NCBI GenBank assembly: GCA_002307725.1
Contig: DBUB01000015.1
Location: 1-56,388 of the forward strand
From: Alphaproteobacteria bacterium UBA1301
Lineage (GTDB): Bacteria > Pseudomonadota > Alphaproteobacteria > Micropepsales > Micropepsaceae
DNA: 56,388 nt
Direction of reading: 5' to 3'
Every line of letters starts with the position of its first letter. Position 1 is the stretch's first letter. Of this stretch, positions 33,150 through 42,017 are shown piece after piece. The translations under genes were made by a program, and so were the position numbers. The notes under the pieces were generated by a model. That model was not told the DNA's origin. It was given only the letters and a program-made list of their open reading frames with translations, and did not search any database.

Positions 33150-34679
33150 CTATAGCGGCTCATTCCCATGCTTTTTCCACACCGGCTCGACTTGTTTGTT
33201 GCGCAGCATGCGCAGCGCGCCGGCCACGCGTTTGCGCGTGTTGTGGGGGCGGATGACTTCGTCGACCCAGCCGCGCGACGCCGCCACGAACGGGTTGAGA
33301 AACTTGTCTTCGTATTCTTTGGTGCGGGCGGCAATGGCGGCGGGGTCTTTGTCGGTGCGGAAGATGATTTCCACCGCGCCTTTGGCCCCCATCACGGCGA
33401 TCTCGGCCCACGGCCAAGCGTAAGTGACATCGCCGCGCAGGTGCTTTGAGGCCATCACCAGATATGCACCGCCATACGCCTTGCGGGTGATGACCGTGAC
33501 CTTCGGCACCGTGGCTTCGGTGTAAGCATATAAGAGCTTGGCGCCGTGCTTGATGATGCCACCGTGCTCTTGCGCGGTGCCGGGCAAAAAGCCGGGCACA
33601 TCCACGAACGTCACAATCGGAATGTTGAAGCAATCGCAGAAGCGCACAAAGCGCGCGGCTTTGCGGGAGGCATCGCTATCGAGCACGCCCGCCAGGATCA
33701 GCGGCTGGTTGGCGACGAAGCCGACCGTGGTGCCTTCCACCCGGCCGAAGCCGGTGATGACATTCGGCGCGAACTTCTCAGCGATCTCGAAGAACTCGCC
33801 CTCGTCGGCGATTTTCAGGATCAGCTCTTTCATATCGTAAGGCTTGTTGGGATTTTCCGGCACCAGGGTATCGAGCGACGGCTCGACTCGGTCGTGAACA
33901 TCCTCGGTGGGAAAATGCGGCGGCTTCTCGCGATTGCTCAGCGGCAGAAAATCGTAGAGGCGGCGAATTTCCTCGAGCGCCACAATGTCGTTCTCATAGG
34001 CGCCATCGGCGACCGAGGTTTTGGTGGTGTGCACCTTGGCGCCGCCGAGCGATTCCGCGGTGACCTCTTCATGGGTGACGGCACGGGTGACGTCGGGGCC
34101 GGTGATGAACATGTAACTGGTGCCCTGGACCATGAAAACAAAATCAGTCAGTGCCGGGGAATAAACATCACCACCGGCGCAAGGGCCCATGATGACCGAA
34201 ATCTGCGGGATCACGCCCGAGGCGATGACGTTGCGCTTGAAGATTTCACCGAACCCGGCCAGTGAAGCGACGCCTTCCTGAATGCGGGCACCGCCGGCAT
34301 CGTACAGCCCGATGATCGGCGCTTGGTTCTGCAACGCCATGTCCTGCAGCTTGCAGATTTTTTGCGCGTGGGCTTCCGACAGCGAACCGCCGAAGACGGT
34401 GAAGTCTTTGGCGAAGACATAAACCATGCGGCCGTTGATGGTGCCCCAGCCGGTGACGACGCCGTCGCCTGGGATGCGCGTTTTGGCGGAATCGAAATCG
34501 TGACCCCGGTGTTCGACGAACATGTCGAACTCTTCGAACGAACCGGGATCGACCAGGAGTTCGATGCGCTCGCGCGCCGTCAGCTTGCCCTTTTTGTGCT
34601 GGGCTTCGATCTTGGCTTCACCACCGCCGAGCCGGGCGCGCACGCGGCGCGCTTCAAGTTCCTGGATGACGTGCTTCAT
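33150..34679 (-). CDS. pccB: Propionyl-CoA carboxylase carboxyltransferase (beta) subunit
   Basis: A 509-residue carboxyltransferase of the crotonase-like fold. The features are KGKLTARERIELLVDPGSF, VYVFAKDFTVFGGSLSEAHA, GPCAGGDVYSPALTDFVFMV, the oxyanion-hole GGA segments, and FLPGTAQEHGGIIKHGAKLL. It pairs with PccA (26953) to make methylmalonyl-CoA from propionyl-CoA. Length fits PccB. It is followed by the TIR gene in the same direction and preceded by a large nested inverted repeat. Confidence 0.95.
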   Translation of the reverse strand: MKHVIQELEARRVRARLGGGEAKIEAQHKKGKLTARERIELLVDPGSFEEFDMFVEHRGHDFDSAKTRIPGDGVVTGWGTINGRMVYVFAKDFTVFGGSLSEAHAQKICKLQDMALQNQAPIIGLYDAGGARIQEGVASLAGFGEIFKRNVIASGVIPQISVIMGPCAGGDVYSPALTDFVFMVQGTSYMFITGPDVTRAVTHEEVTAESLGGAKVHTTKTSVADGAYENDIVALEEIRRLYDFLPLSNREKPPHFPTEDVHDRVEPSLDTLVPENPNKPYDMKELILKIADEGEFFEIAEKFAPNVITGFGRVEGTTVGFVANQPLILAGVLDSDASRKAARFVRFCDCFNIPIVTFVDVPGFLPGTAQEHGGIIKHGAKLLYAYTEATVPKVTVITRKAYGGAYLVMASKHLRGDVTYAWPWAEIAVMGAKGAVEIIFRTDKDPAAIAARTKEYEDKFLNPFVAASRGWVDEVIRPHNTRKRVAGALRMLRNKQVEPVWKKHGNEPL

Positions 34680-34729
34680 GGGCGAGGCTCCGCGGCGAAC
34701 GAGGAATGGTAGAGCGGGGACGGGAAACT

Positions 34730-34918
34730 GTCATCCCCGGCCGAGCGCTCTGAGCATAGCGAAGAGCGGGAGGGGAAGGGGACCCAGGTGGTCGCTGAGG
34801 TCCGCCGTCACAAGAAACGCTGTGCCACCATTTTGTTGTAGGAGAAACACCACGACCTGGGTCCCCTTCCCCTCCCTGCCTTCGCACTGCGTGCTACGGC
34901 GGGTCGGCCGGGGATGAC
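34730..34918. repeat. Nested inverted repeat, ~190 bp
   Basis: The outer 15-bp arms GTCATCCCCGGCCGA (34730-34744) and TCGGCCGGGGATGAC (34904-34918) are perfect inverted repeats. Inside, 22-bp arms at 34768-34789 and 34855-34876 (GGGAGGGG...CCCAGGT) also match perfectly. The whole can fold into one long interrupted hairpin between atp12 and pccB. It looks like a REP/MITE-type intergenic element. Confidence 0.85.
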
Positions 34919-34923
34919 AGCCG

Positions 34924-35607
34924 TTATTTTGCCAATCTCAGAAACTTCTCCACCGCTTTCAGTTCCACCAGAAGCGCGGCGGCGCGGTCGGTGGCTTCTT
35001 GGTCTTCGCCCCAGTGTTCGGCCTGAAAGCGCTCGTCAAGCTGGCTGAGGGCAAAGGCGGCTTCGGCGTCGAGGCGGCGTTCGGCCAGCGCCAAGGTCAG
35101 CACCAGTGAACCAAGGATCGGTGCGGCGGTGGCGAGCGCCGTAAGCTGGAACGGGTCATAGGCCGCCACCGCTTGGCGGAGCACGGCCACGGCCTCATCG
35201 GACTGGGCGAAATGAACCGGCCCGGTGCGGGTCTGCAAATGCGCCCCGTAGCATGCTGCCGCCCAATCGAGCAGCGGGTCCCATTCCCCCGACTGGCGCG
35301 CCACCAGGGCCGCCGGGTGATCGGCGCGATAACACAGAAGATCGTTGACGTAACGCATCACCTGCCCGGCCACGGCGTCTTGCAGCGGCGCGACGCGATC
35401 AAGCGCCGTGTTGGCGAGCTTGGTCAGCACCATGAATTGAGGCGCGATGTCATCACCCTGCCCGCGCCATTCGTCGGCCACCGCTTCGGCCAGCGCGAGC
35501 GTCGGCAGGGTGAGCGCGGCCTTCATCGGTGTTTTTAACGGGCGGCCATCGAGCAGGATTTGGAATGGGGCGGCGGAAACCGTCACCTCCTTGTAGAAAC
35601 GCTTCAT
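34924..35607 (-). CDS. ATP12-family F1-ATPase assembly chaperone
   Basis: A 227-residue homologue of mitochondrial ATP12, which protects the alpha subunit of F1 during assembly. KRFYKEVTVSAAPFQILLDGRPLKTP at the N-terminus, ALAEAVADEWRGQGD, MVLTKLANTALD and the C-terminal DERFQAEHWGEDQEA are family hallmarks. This family is restricted mainly to alphaproteobacteria and mitochondria. Its start overlaps the rluC-like stop (ATGA). Confidence 0.94.
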   Translation of the reverse strand: MKRFYKEVTVSAAPFQILLDGRPLKTPMKAALTLPTLALAEAVADEWRGQGDDIAPQFMVLTKLANTALDRVAPLQDAVAGQVMRYVNDLLCYRADHPAALVARQSGEWDPLLDWAAACYGAHLQTRTGPVHFAQSDEAVAVLRQAVAAYDPFQLTALATAAPILGSLVLTLALAERRLDAEAAFALSQLDERFQAEHWGEDQEATDRAAALLVELKAVEKFLRLAK

Positions 35608-36695
35608 GACTTGCGCGGCCGCATTTTTCCGGCCGATTTCTTTTTGGGGGCGGGTTTCTTGGTGCCGGGCTTCTTGCGCTCGAATGCGGGCTTGGCCGGT
35701 TCGGGCTTTTTGGCGGGCTTGAAGGAGAAAATCTTGGGCTCGGCATCGGGATCGAAGCCGAGGGCCTCGAAGCTTTCGCGCATGTGCGGCGGCAGCGGCG
35801 CGGTCACCTGCAATCGGCCGCCATCGGGATGGGCGATGTCGATGCAGCGGGCATGCAGATGCAGCTTATCAGCGATAACGCCGGTGCCCTTGGCCGCGTC
35901 ACCGCCGTATTTAAAATCGCCGACAATTGGCGTGCCGAGAAACGCGAGATGGACGCGGATCTGATGGGTGCGGCCAGTGACTGGCTTGGCCGCGACGAAC
36001 GCGAACTCCTCGCCCGCCTCGCCCAGCACCATGTAATCAGTAATGGCGTGCTTGGAGTCGTCGGTGTCGCGGACGGCCATTTTCTCGTCGCGGCCGTGCG
36101 GACCAAAGCCGCCTTCCTTCAGCAGCGCCGCTTTGATGGTGCCTTTCTTCTTGGCCGGTACGCCTTTGGTCAGCGCCCAATAAATTTTCGACGCGTCGCG
36201 GCTGGCCAGCGATTTGGACAGGGCCGCGGCAGCGGGCACGGTGCGCGCGATCACCAAGACGCCCGAGGTGTCGCGGTCGAGCCGGTGCACCAGACGCGGG
36301 CGCTGACCCTTTTCGTAGGTTAGGGAATCCAGCATGCCGTCGATGTGCTTGGTGAGGCCCGAACCGCCTTGCGTCGCTAGCCCCGGCGGCTTGTTGAGCA
36401 CGATCACCGAGGTGTCCATGTAGAGGACGTAATCCTGCAAGGAGCCTTGCATCACCGGGGCGGCGGGACGCGGCTTTTCGGTCAGATCGCCTTCGGTGAC
36501 CAGCGGCGGCAGGCGGAGCATCTGGCCCTCGGCAAGCCGGTCGGCGGACTTGGCGCGCCGGCCGTCGACTCGCACCTGGCCTGTGCGCAGGAGCTTTTCC
36601 AACCGGCCGTGGGTCAGCGCCGGGAAATGGCGCTTGAACCAGCGATCCAGCCGGATGCCGTCGTCGTCGCGTTCGATGCGTTGCTGGCGGTCCAT
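35604..36695 (-). CDS. RluA/RluC-family 23S rRNA pseudouridine synthase
   Basis: A 363-residue enzyme with an N-terminal S4 RNA-binding domain (about 15-75) and the catalytic loop HRLDRDTSGVLVIAR, whose Asp is the nucleophile. VTGRTHQIRVHLAFLGTPIVGD is the second signature. The C-terminal ~45 residues form a Lys/Pro-rich tail (EPAKPAFERKKPGTKKPAPK) likely to bind RNA. The exact target uridines are inferred (RluC-like). It is coupled to atp12 by a 4-bp overlap and diverges from crcB. Confidence 0.92.
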   Translation of the reverse strand: MDRQQRIERDDDGIRLDRWFKRHFPALTHGRLEKLLRTGQVRVDGRRAKSADRLAEGQMLRLPPLVTEGDLTEKPRPAAPVMQGSLQDYVLYMDTSVIVLNKPPGLATQGGSGLTKHIDGMLDSLTYEKGQRPRLVHRLDRDTSGVLVIARTVPAAAALSKSLASRDASKIYWALTKGVPAKKKGTIKAALLKEGGFGPHGRDEKMAVRDTDDSKHAITDYMVLGEAGEEFAFVAAKPVTGRTHQIRVHLAFLGTPIVGDFKYGGDAAKGTGVIADKLHLHARCIDIAHPDGGRLQVTAPLPPHMRESFEALGFDPDAEPKIFSFKPAKKPEPAKPAFERKKPGTKKPAPKKKSAGKMRPRKS

Positions 36696-36768
36696 TTTGG
36701 GTTGCCGTGGGGTGCCGGTGGGGTTCTAGTAGCCTCCTGAAGATTCCGCCAGTGCCTGGAGTTTGCCG

Positions 36769-37176
36769 ATGCCACCGATGCCCCTGCTTTTGCTCGTGAT
36801 GACCGGGGGCGCGCTTGGGACCGGCGCCCGCTATGCGATTTCGGGCCTGGTTGCCTCCAGCATCGGCGAGACCTTCCCGTGGGGGACGCTGATTATCAAC
36901 ATCACCGGCTCGTTCCTGATCGGCTTCTTCTTTACCCTGACCTCCCCGGACGGACGGCTGATGGTCTCCGGCGGCACCCGCCAGTTCGTGATGACCGGCT
37001 TCTGCGGCGGCTACACCACCTTCTCCTCGTTCTCGCTGCAGACCCTCAACCTGATCCGCGACGGCGAGTGGATGGCGGCAGGCGGCAACATCCTCGGCTC
37101 GGTGACGCTGTGCATGCTGGGGGTGTGGCTCGGCTCGATCACAGCGAACCTCATCAACCAGCTTAAGGGGGCCTGA
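36769..37176 (+). CDS. crcB: Fluoride channel CrcB/Fluc
   Basis: A 135-residue four-helix membrane protein that expels fluoride as a dual-topology dimer. GGALGTGARYAIS, GTLIINITGSFLIGF and GFCGGYTTFSSFSLQT carry the conserved Asn, the Phe box and the Thr/Ser track. TGGAG lies about 7 nt before the chosen ATG. I see no fluoride riboswitch in the short upstream spacer. A DUF190 gene follows after one base. Confidence 0.94.
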   Translation: MPPMPLLLLVMTGGALGTGARYAISGLVASSIGETFPWGTLIINITGSFLIGFFFTLTSPDGRLMVSGGTRQFVMTGFCGGYTTFSSFSLQTLNLIRDGEWMAAGGNILGSVTLCMLGVWLGSITANLINQLKGA

Positions 37177-37177
37177 C

Positions 37178-37531
37178 ATGACCAAGCTGCCTTCCGACGC
37201 GAAACTCCTACGCATCTTCATCGGCGAGTCCGCCCGTTTCGACGGCCGTCCGCTCTATGAAGCCATCGTGCTGAAGGCGCGCGAGCTAGGCCTGCACGGC
37301 GCCACGGTGCTGCGCGGGCCGATGGGCTTCGGCAAATCGAGCCGCCTGCACACCGCCAAGATCCTGCGCCTGTCCGAAGACCTGCCGCTGGTGATCGAAA
37401 TTGTCGACTCCGAGGACAAGATCGACGCCTTCTGGCCGGTGATCGAACCGATGATGGGCTCGGGCTTGGTAACTCTCGAGAAGGTCACGGTGCTGCGTTA
37501 CGGCGTCGAAGACCTTACCAAGCCGGCCTAG
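37178..37531 (+). CDS. DUF190 family protein
   Basis: A 117-residue PII-like fold protein. LLRIFIGESARFDGRPLYEAIV, GATVLRGPMGFGKSS and LPLVIEIVDSEDKI are the family pattern. DUF190 genes are repeatedly coupled to crcB, as here (1-bp gap), so a role in fluoride response is inferred; the biochemical function is unknown. Confidence 0.92.
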   Translation: MTKLPSDAKLLRIFIGESARFDGRPLYEAIVLKARELGLHGATVLRGPMGFGKSSRLHTAKILRLSEDLPLVIEIVDSEDKIDAFWPVIEPMMGSGLVTLEKVTVLRYGVEDLTKPA

Positions 37532-37581
37532 CCTCAGCCCGCCTCGGGCGAAGGGGATGACAGTGGGTGAACTTTTTTCGC

Positions 37582-37630
37582 TAGAACATTTCGCCGTTTC
37601 ACGGAAACGACGAAATGCTCTAGGTTTTTT
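37582..37630 (+). terminator. Rho-independent terminator of crcB operon
   Basis: A long imperfect hairpin (37582-37622; CATTTCGC-CGTTTC pairs with GAAACG-ACGAAATG around an ACG loop) is followed by GGTTTTTT. It lies 50 bp after the DUF190 stop. Confidence 0.8.
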
Positions 37631-37637
37631 GATTGTC

Positions 37638-37681
37638 GCGCTTCATGGCCGAAAACCGGATTCCACTTTTCGGTGAAGCGC
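37638..37681. repeat. RIME-like palindrome
   Basis: GCGCTTCA-TGG-CCGAAAA and TTTTCGG-TGAAGCGC surround the loop CCGGATTCCAC. It is the clearest member of the family also present at 5521, 16045, 17220 and 44583. It ends 2 bp before the glycosyltransferase stop on the opposite strand and may terminate that gene. Confidence 0.85.
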
Positions 37682-37682
37682 T

Positions 37683-38909
37683 CTAAGCGGCCAGCGCGCC
37701 GGTGTGACCGAGTTTGCGGGCGGCCGCGCGCCCCGCCGCGATGATGGTATCGACGCGATGGTCCCAGCGATGCGCCGCCACCGCTGCGGTATGCCCGGCT
37801 GCTGCCATGGCAAACAATGCCTCGGGATCGCGCAATAACGCCGCAATCCCGGCAAGGTCTTCCTCAAGTGCCGTCCAGCGAAACAACGCGATGTCGCGGC
37901 CCGGAACAAAGGCGCTCTCGTAAAAGCCGGTGCGATCACACGCCACCGCGGCACCGCCGAGCATCGCACTGAGCGGCCGCTCATGGCTGCCCTCGCCGAA
38001 ATTGCCGCTGAGGCTGAAGGCTAGGCGCGACTGGCGCATCAACCGCAGGCATTCGGCGATCTCGACCGGACCCCGATTGTCGACTCCCGGCACGCCGTCC
38101 CAGAGATTGCCCACTACGGTGAGCGGCAGGCCCACTTTCCGGGCTGTATTCAAAAAGCGCTGACGGCGCTCGCAGCGCACGGCCTCTTGCACCAGCACCG
38201 TCAGCAGGCGGACTTGCCGCAAGTCGTCGCGCTCCGCCGCGCCGAGCGACGGGCTGTTGGGATCGATCCCGCAAGCCGTCAGAACGCAATCCACCGCTTC
38301 GAGCGGCGAAATCCATTCGGTCGCGAGCGCCATGTCGACGGCCGCCTGAAACAGGGCACGCACTTGCTCCGGCAGTGCGGCCCAGCCGGCACGGTCAGCG
38401 CGATAATTCGTCCCCGCAAACAGCACCGCAATCGGCCGCTCCGCCACCCACGCGGCCGCCGTCGCGGGCATAGGCGCGGGCGTGCCCAAACCGCCATGCG
38501 GACAGAAGCCCAGATAAGCAAACCGGTTCGCGCCGAACAGGGCGTCGACCATGCGGATATGGCTGCGGTCGACCAGCAGTACCGCCGTCTCGGGCGGTAT
38601 ATTGCGGAAGCGCTCGACGAAATTCAGCGGGTAATCGACGTATTCGAGGACATGCGGTGCACCGGCAAGATCGGCAACCGTGCGGCCCGTACTGCCGCGG
38701 TATTCGGCAAAGGCATTGATCGAAAAGACGAGGTCCAGCGGGCCAGACCCCGCCAGGGCACGCGGCAAATCTACGGGAAAATCGCACTTTTCCGGAAAAT
38801 CCAGAACCTGGACATCCCAGCCGCGCCGCACAAATCCCGCGGCAATCTCGTCGACAAAATCGCGCAGAACGCCGTACTGGCTCAGCCCCTTCAACAAGGC
38901 GACGCGCAT
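37683..38909 (-). CDS. CgeB-like glycosyltransferase family protein
   Basis: A 408-residue protein with a Rossmann-like N-terminal part (LLKGLSQYGVLRDFVDEIA, LDLVFSINAF) and a C-terminal part containing FSLSGNFGEGSHERPLSAML, GGAAVACDRTGFYE and a terminal helix, resembling GT4/CgeB-type glycosyltransferases, which keep the S/G-x-R-x-x-E region. Donor and acceptor are unknown. GGGAGGG lies just before the ATG. It stands between the crcB-DUF190 pair and rarA. Confidence 0.7.
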   Translation of the reverse strand: MRVALLKGLSQYGVLRDFVDEIAAGFVRRGWDVQVLDFPEKCDFPVDLPRALAGSGPLDLVFSINAFAEYRGSTGRTVADLAGAPHVLEYVDYPLNFVERFRNIPPETAVLLVDRSHIRMVDALFGANRFAYLGFCPHGGLGTPAPMPATAAAWVAERPIAVLFAGTNYRADRAGWAALPEQVRALFQAAVDMALATEWISPLEAVDCVLTACGIDPNSPSLGAAERDDLRQVRLLTVLVQEAVRCERRQRFLNTARKVGLPLTVVGNLWDGVPGVDNRGPVEIAECLRLMRQSRLAFSLSGNFGEGSHERPLSAMLGGAAVACDRTGFYESAFVPGRDIALFRWTALEEDLAGIAALLRDPEALFAMAAAGHTAAVAAHRWDHRVDTIIAAGRAAARKLGHTGALAA

Positions 38910-38981
38910 ATGTCCCTCCCGGCAGTTCGGCGACCGTAGGATGTTAATGGTTTCCGGATGGTGAACGTACCGGCGGAGCGG

Positions 38982-40289
38982 TTATTCCCCGCTCTTCTTG
39001 GCGCGCAGCTTGGCCCAATACTCCAGGCGTTTGGCGATCTCGCGTTCGAAGCCGGTTTCCTTCGGGTGATAGAGGCTTTCGCGCGTCATCTCGTCGGGAA
39101 AATAATTCTGGCCGGAAAAACCGTCTTCGGCGTCGTGGTCGTATTGATAGCCGGCGCCGTAACCGAGGTTCTTCATCAGCTTGGTCGGGGCGTTGAGAAT
39201 GTGCGCCGGCGGCATCAGCGAACCGTGCTCCGCCGCGAGGCGCTTGGCGGCCCCGAGCGCCTTATAGACCGCATTCGATTTTGGCGCTGTCGCCAGATAG
39301 ATCACGCATTGCGCCAGCGCGATCTCGCCTTCGGGGCTGCCGAGGAAATCGTAATAGTCCTTGGCGGCGAGCGCCTGCACCATGGCCTGCGGATCGGCAA
39401 GACCGATGTCTTCCACCGAGGCGCGGACCAAGCGGCGGGCGATGAATAACGGCGCCTCGCCACCCGCCAGCATGCGCGCCAACCAGTACAGCGCCGCATC
39501 GGGATCAGAACCGCGGATCGATTTGTGCAGCGCCGAGATGATATTGTAATGCTCCTCGCGGCTCTTGTCGTAGAGCGGCGCACGCTTTTGCACCGCCTCT
39601 ACCAGCGCGGCGGAATCCAGCGGCTTGACGACCTTGAGCGACGCCGTTTCCTCGGCCAGGTTGAGAAGATAACGCCCATCGCCATCGGCCATCGCCTTGA
39701 TCGTATCGCGCGCGTCGTCAGTAAGCGGAAGTTTCTCACCGAAATGCTGCTCGGCGCGCTGCAGCAGGGTTTCGAGCGCGGCGTCGTCGAGGCGGCGCAG
39801 GACCAGAACCTGGGTGCGGGAGAGCAACGCGCCATTGAGCTCGAAGGAAGGGTTTTCGGTGGTGGCGCCAACGACGATGACGGTTCCATCCTCCATCACC
39901 GGCAGAAACGAATCCTGCTGGCTGCGGTTGAAACGGTGGATCTCGTCGATAAACAGCAGCGTGCCCTGCCCGATGCGGCGGCGCTGGCGGGCGGATTCGA
40001 AGGATTTCTTCAGGTCGGCAACGCCGGAAAAAACCGCCGACAATTGCTCGAAATGTAGGTTGAAGGCGGTGGAAAGCAGCCGCGCGATGGTGGTTTTGCC
40101 GGTGCCGGGCGGGCCCCAGAACACGATCGAATGCGGCCGGTTCGCCGCCACCATCCGCCCGATCGGGCCGTCGGGGCCGATGATGTGATCCTGCCCGACG
40201 ACTTCGGCCAGCGTCTTCGGGCGCAACCGGTCCGCCAGCGGCCGCGGCGCACCATCGTCAAGGCCAGCAGATTGGAAGAGATCGGGCAT
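38982..40289 (-). CDS. rarA: Replication-associated recombination protein A
   Basis: A 435-residue AAA+ ATPase of the RarA/MgsA/WRNIP1 family that acts at stalled forks. PLADRLRPKTLAEVVGQDHI, the Walker A GPPGTGKTTIARLL, Walker B LFIDEIHRFN, sensor region GATTENPSFELN, and the C-terminal YDHDAEDGFSGQNYFPDEM are all present. Length is standard. It precedes the DegP-type gene in the ribosomal-to-rarA minus-strand run. Confidence 0.96.
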   Translation of the reverse strand: MPDLFQSAGLDDGAPRPLADRLRPKTLAEVVGQDHIIGPDGPIGRMVAANRPHSIVFWGPPGTGKTTIARLLSTAFNLHFEQLSAVFSGVADLKKSFESARQRRRIGQGTLLFIDEIHRFNRSQQDSFLPVMEDGTVIVVGATTENPSFELNGALLSRTQVLVLRRLDDAALETLLQRAEQHFGEKLPLTDDARDTIKAMADGDGRYLLNLAEETASLKVVKPLDSAALVEAVQKRAPLYDKSREEHYNIISALHKSIRGSDPDAALYWLARMLAGGEAPLFIARRLVRASVEDIGLADPQAMVQALAAKDYYDFLGSPEGEIALAQCVIYLATAPKSNAVYKALGAAKRLAAEHGSLMPPAHILNAPTKLMKNLGYGAGYQYDHDAEDGFSGQNYFPDEMTRESLYHPKETGFEREIAKRLEYWAKLRAKKSGE

Positions 40290-40303
40290 GGGGACATTCT
40301 ACA

Positions 40304-40375
40304 GCGAATAGGGATTAGCGAATAGCGAGTAGGGACAAGTTGTTCCAGACCCCCTATTCGCTACTCCCCATTCGC
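40304..40375. repeat. Inverted repeat between rarA and degP
   Basis: Arms 40304-40325 and 40354-40375 are complementary at 20 of 22 positions. Each arm is itself built from the short unit GCGAATAG, with further partial copies near 40321 and again at 42499. It is a possible terminator of the protease gene or a small repeat element. Confidence 0.65.
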
Positions 40376-40382
40376 TCGTTTC

Positions 40383-41834
40383 TCAGCCATCCACCGTCAA
40401 ACTGAGCCGCCGGCCGGCGCGTTCGATGACAAGGTCCCAGTGGCCGCGGGCGCCGTCGAGCAGGTTTTTGAGCTGGCCGACGTCGCCGGCGTTCCTGCCA
40501 TTGACCGAGCGGACGATATCGCCTGGCTGAAAGCCGTAGCGGGCGGCAAAGCCGTTGCCAGCAACCGAACGGACCACGACGCCCTTAGCAAACAGGTTCA
40601 TCTGCAGATCGAGCGCGACGGCGGGCGACAAATTCTCCACTCGCGCACCGGCGAGCGGATTGCGGCCGCCGATGGTGGTGGAATTGCGGCGCGGGCTTTC
40701 CGGCGGCAGGGTGAGCTTCAGCGTCACCTCGCGCCAGTGCCCATCCGACACCACTTTCGCTTTCACGGTGTCACCAGCCTTGTGGGTAGCGACGCGATAA
40801 TTGAGCGACTGCATGTCGTCGACATCGGCGCCGTCCACCGACACGATCACGTCGCCGGTGTGCAAGCCCGCCTGCGCTGCCGGACCATTCGGATAGACGG
40901 TTTTCAAAAGCACGCCCTGCGGCCGCCCCAGCTTCATGGCGTTGGCGATCTCGCTGGTCACCGGCTGGCCGTCGGCCCCAGCCCACGGGAAGTGCACCCC
41001 GCCCGCGGACGCGCCTTCCACCACGCGTCGCGCCAGATTGGCTGGAATGGCGAAACCGATGCCGATATTGCCGCCCGACGGCGACAGAATGGCGGTGTTG
41101 ATGCCGGCGAGCTTGCCGTCGGTCGTCACCAGCGCACCACCGGAATTGCCCGGATTGATGGCGGCATCGGTCTGGATGAAGAACTGGTAGTTGGAGGCAT
41201 CAGCATTGGCCCGCGCCTGGGCCGAGACGATACCCATGGTCACGGTCTGGCCAACACCGAAGGGATCGCCGATGGCGAGCACGACGTCTCCGACCTGCAG
41301 CGCGTCCGAATTGCCGAATTCGATCGCCGGCAGGCGCTCACCTTTGGTGTCGATCTTGAGCACTGCGAGATCGGTGCGCGGATCGGCGAGTTGCACCTTA
41401 GCCTTGAACTCGCGCTTGTCATTGAGCGACACCACGATGTCCTGGCCGCCTTGGATGACATGGTTGTTGGTCAGGATCAGCCCATCGCCGCGCACGATGA
41501 CACCAGAGCCCAGCGACTGTTGCACGCGCTTCTGCTGCTGCGGATTGAGGCCGAAGAAACGCTGGAAAAACGGGTCATTCAAGAACGGGTTGACCGGCGC
41601 CTGGACCACGCTGCGCGAATAAACGTTGACCACGGCGGGCGCGATGCGCCGCACCACTGGCGCGAAGGTGAGCTGGACCTGGCGCATGTCGCGCGGCATT
41701 TCGCGGCTCGGCGCCAGCGTCTGTTCGACGGCCGCACCCGGCTTCTTCGCCGTCGCGGCGGGCGCGGTGACGCTGTAAAGCGCACCTGCCAAAACAACAA
41801 ACGCGGCGACCCCAATCAACCCGCTGCGATACAT
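40383..41834 (-). CDS. DegP/HtrA-type periplasmic serine protease
   Basis: A ~483-residue protease/chaperone with an N-terminal membrane signal (YRSGLIGVAAFVVLAGALYS), a trypsin-like domain with His in LTNNHVIQGG, Asp in DPRTDLAVLKI and Ser in NPGNSGGAL, and two PDZ domains (about 265-370 and 385-483). ATG at 41834 has GGAGG 8 nt upstream; the upstream Met at 41849 and the longer frame are weaker. It degrades misfolded envelope proteins. It sits directly downstream of rplQ. Confidence 0.94.
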   Translation of the reverse strand: MYRSGLIGVAAFVVLAGALYSVTAPAATAKKPGAAVEQTLAPSREMPRDMRQVQLTFAPVVRRIAPAVVNVYSRSVVQAPVNPFLNDPFFQRFFGLNPQQQKRVQQSLGSGVIVRGDGLILTNNHVIQGGQDIVVSLNDKREFKAKVQLADPRTDLAVLKIDTKGERLPAIEFGNSDALQVGDVVLAIGDPFGVGQTVTMGIVSAQARANADASNYQFFIQTDAAINPGNSGGALVTTDGKLAGINTAILSPSGGNIGIGFAIPANLARRVVEGASAGGVHFPWAGADGQPVTSEIANAMKLGRPQGVLLKTVYPNGPAAQAGLHTGDVIVSVDGADVDDMQSLNYRVATHKAGDTVKAKVVSDGHWREVTLKLTLPPESPRRNSTTIGGRNPLAGARVENLSPAVALDLQMNLFAKGVVVRSVAGNGFAARYGFQPGDIVRSVNGRNAGDVGQLKNLLDGARGHWDLVIERAGRRLSLTVDG

Positions 41835-41961
41835 TTTCACTGCCTCCATGATCCACGCCACGATCGTCCCAGATCGGTTCGCAATCCCATTCTCAGAATT
41901 ATCGCGCAAGCCGGCGCCCTCGCCTAATTACGCAAATGCAAACGTGTGACCCAAAAGACAA

Positions 41962-41987
41962 AGGGCGCCCCGTCGCCGGGCCGCCCT
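41962..41987 (-). terminator. Terminator downstream of rplQ
   Basis: On the minus strand AGGGCG-g-CCC pairs with GGG-g-CGCCCT around GGCGAC, followed by TTTGTCTTTT. It lies 31 bp after the rplQ stop and probably ends the ribosomal superoperon. Confidence 0.75.
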
Positions 41988-42017
41988 CGTATGAAAATTC
42001 GTGAAACCGCGCAAATT

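Noticed and set aside
36696..36768. Fluoride riboswitch upstream of crcB
   Set aside because: The 73-bp spacer lacks the conserved crcB-motif pseudoknot sequence and is barely long enough.
40440..41927. Long plus-strand frame opposite the DegP-type protease gene
   Set aside because: Mirror frame of a clear HtrA gene; His/Arg/Gly-rich composition is typical of an antisense shadow in GC-rich DNA. The same applies to 42583-44469, 45141-46130 and 46938-48359 opposite rpoA/rpsK/rpsM, secY and ribosomal genes.
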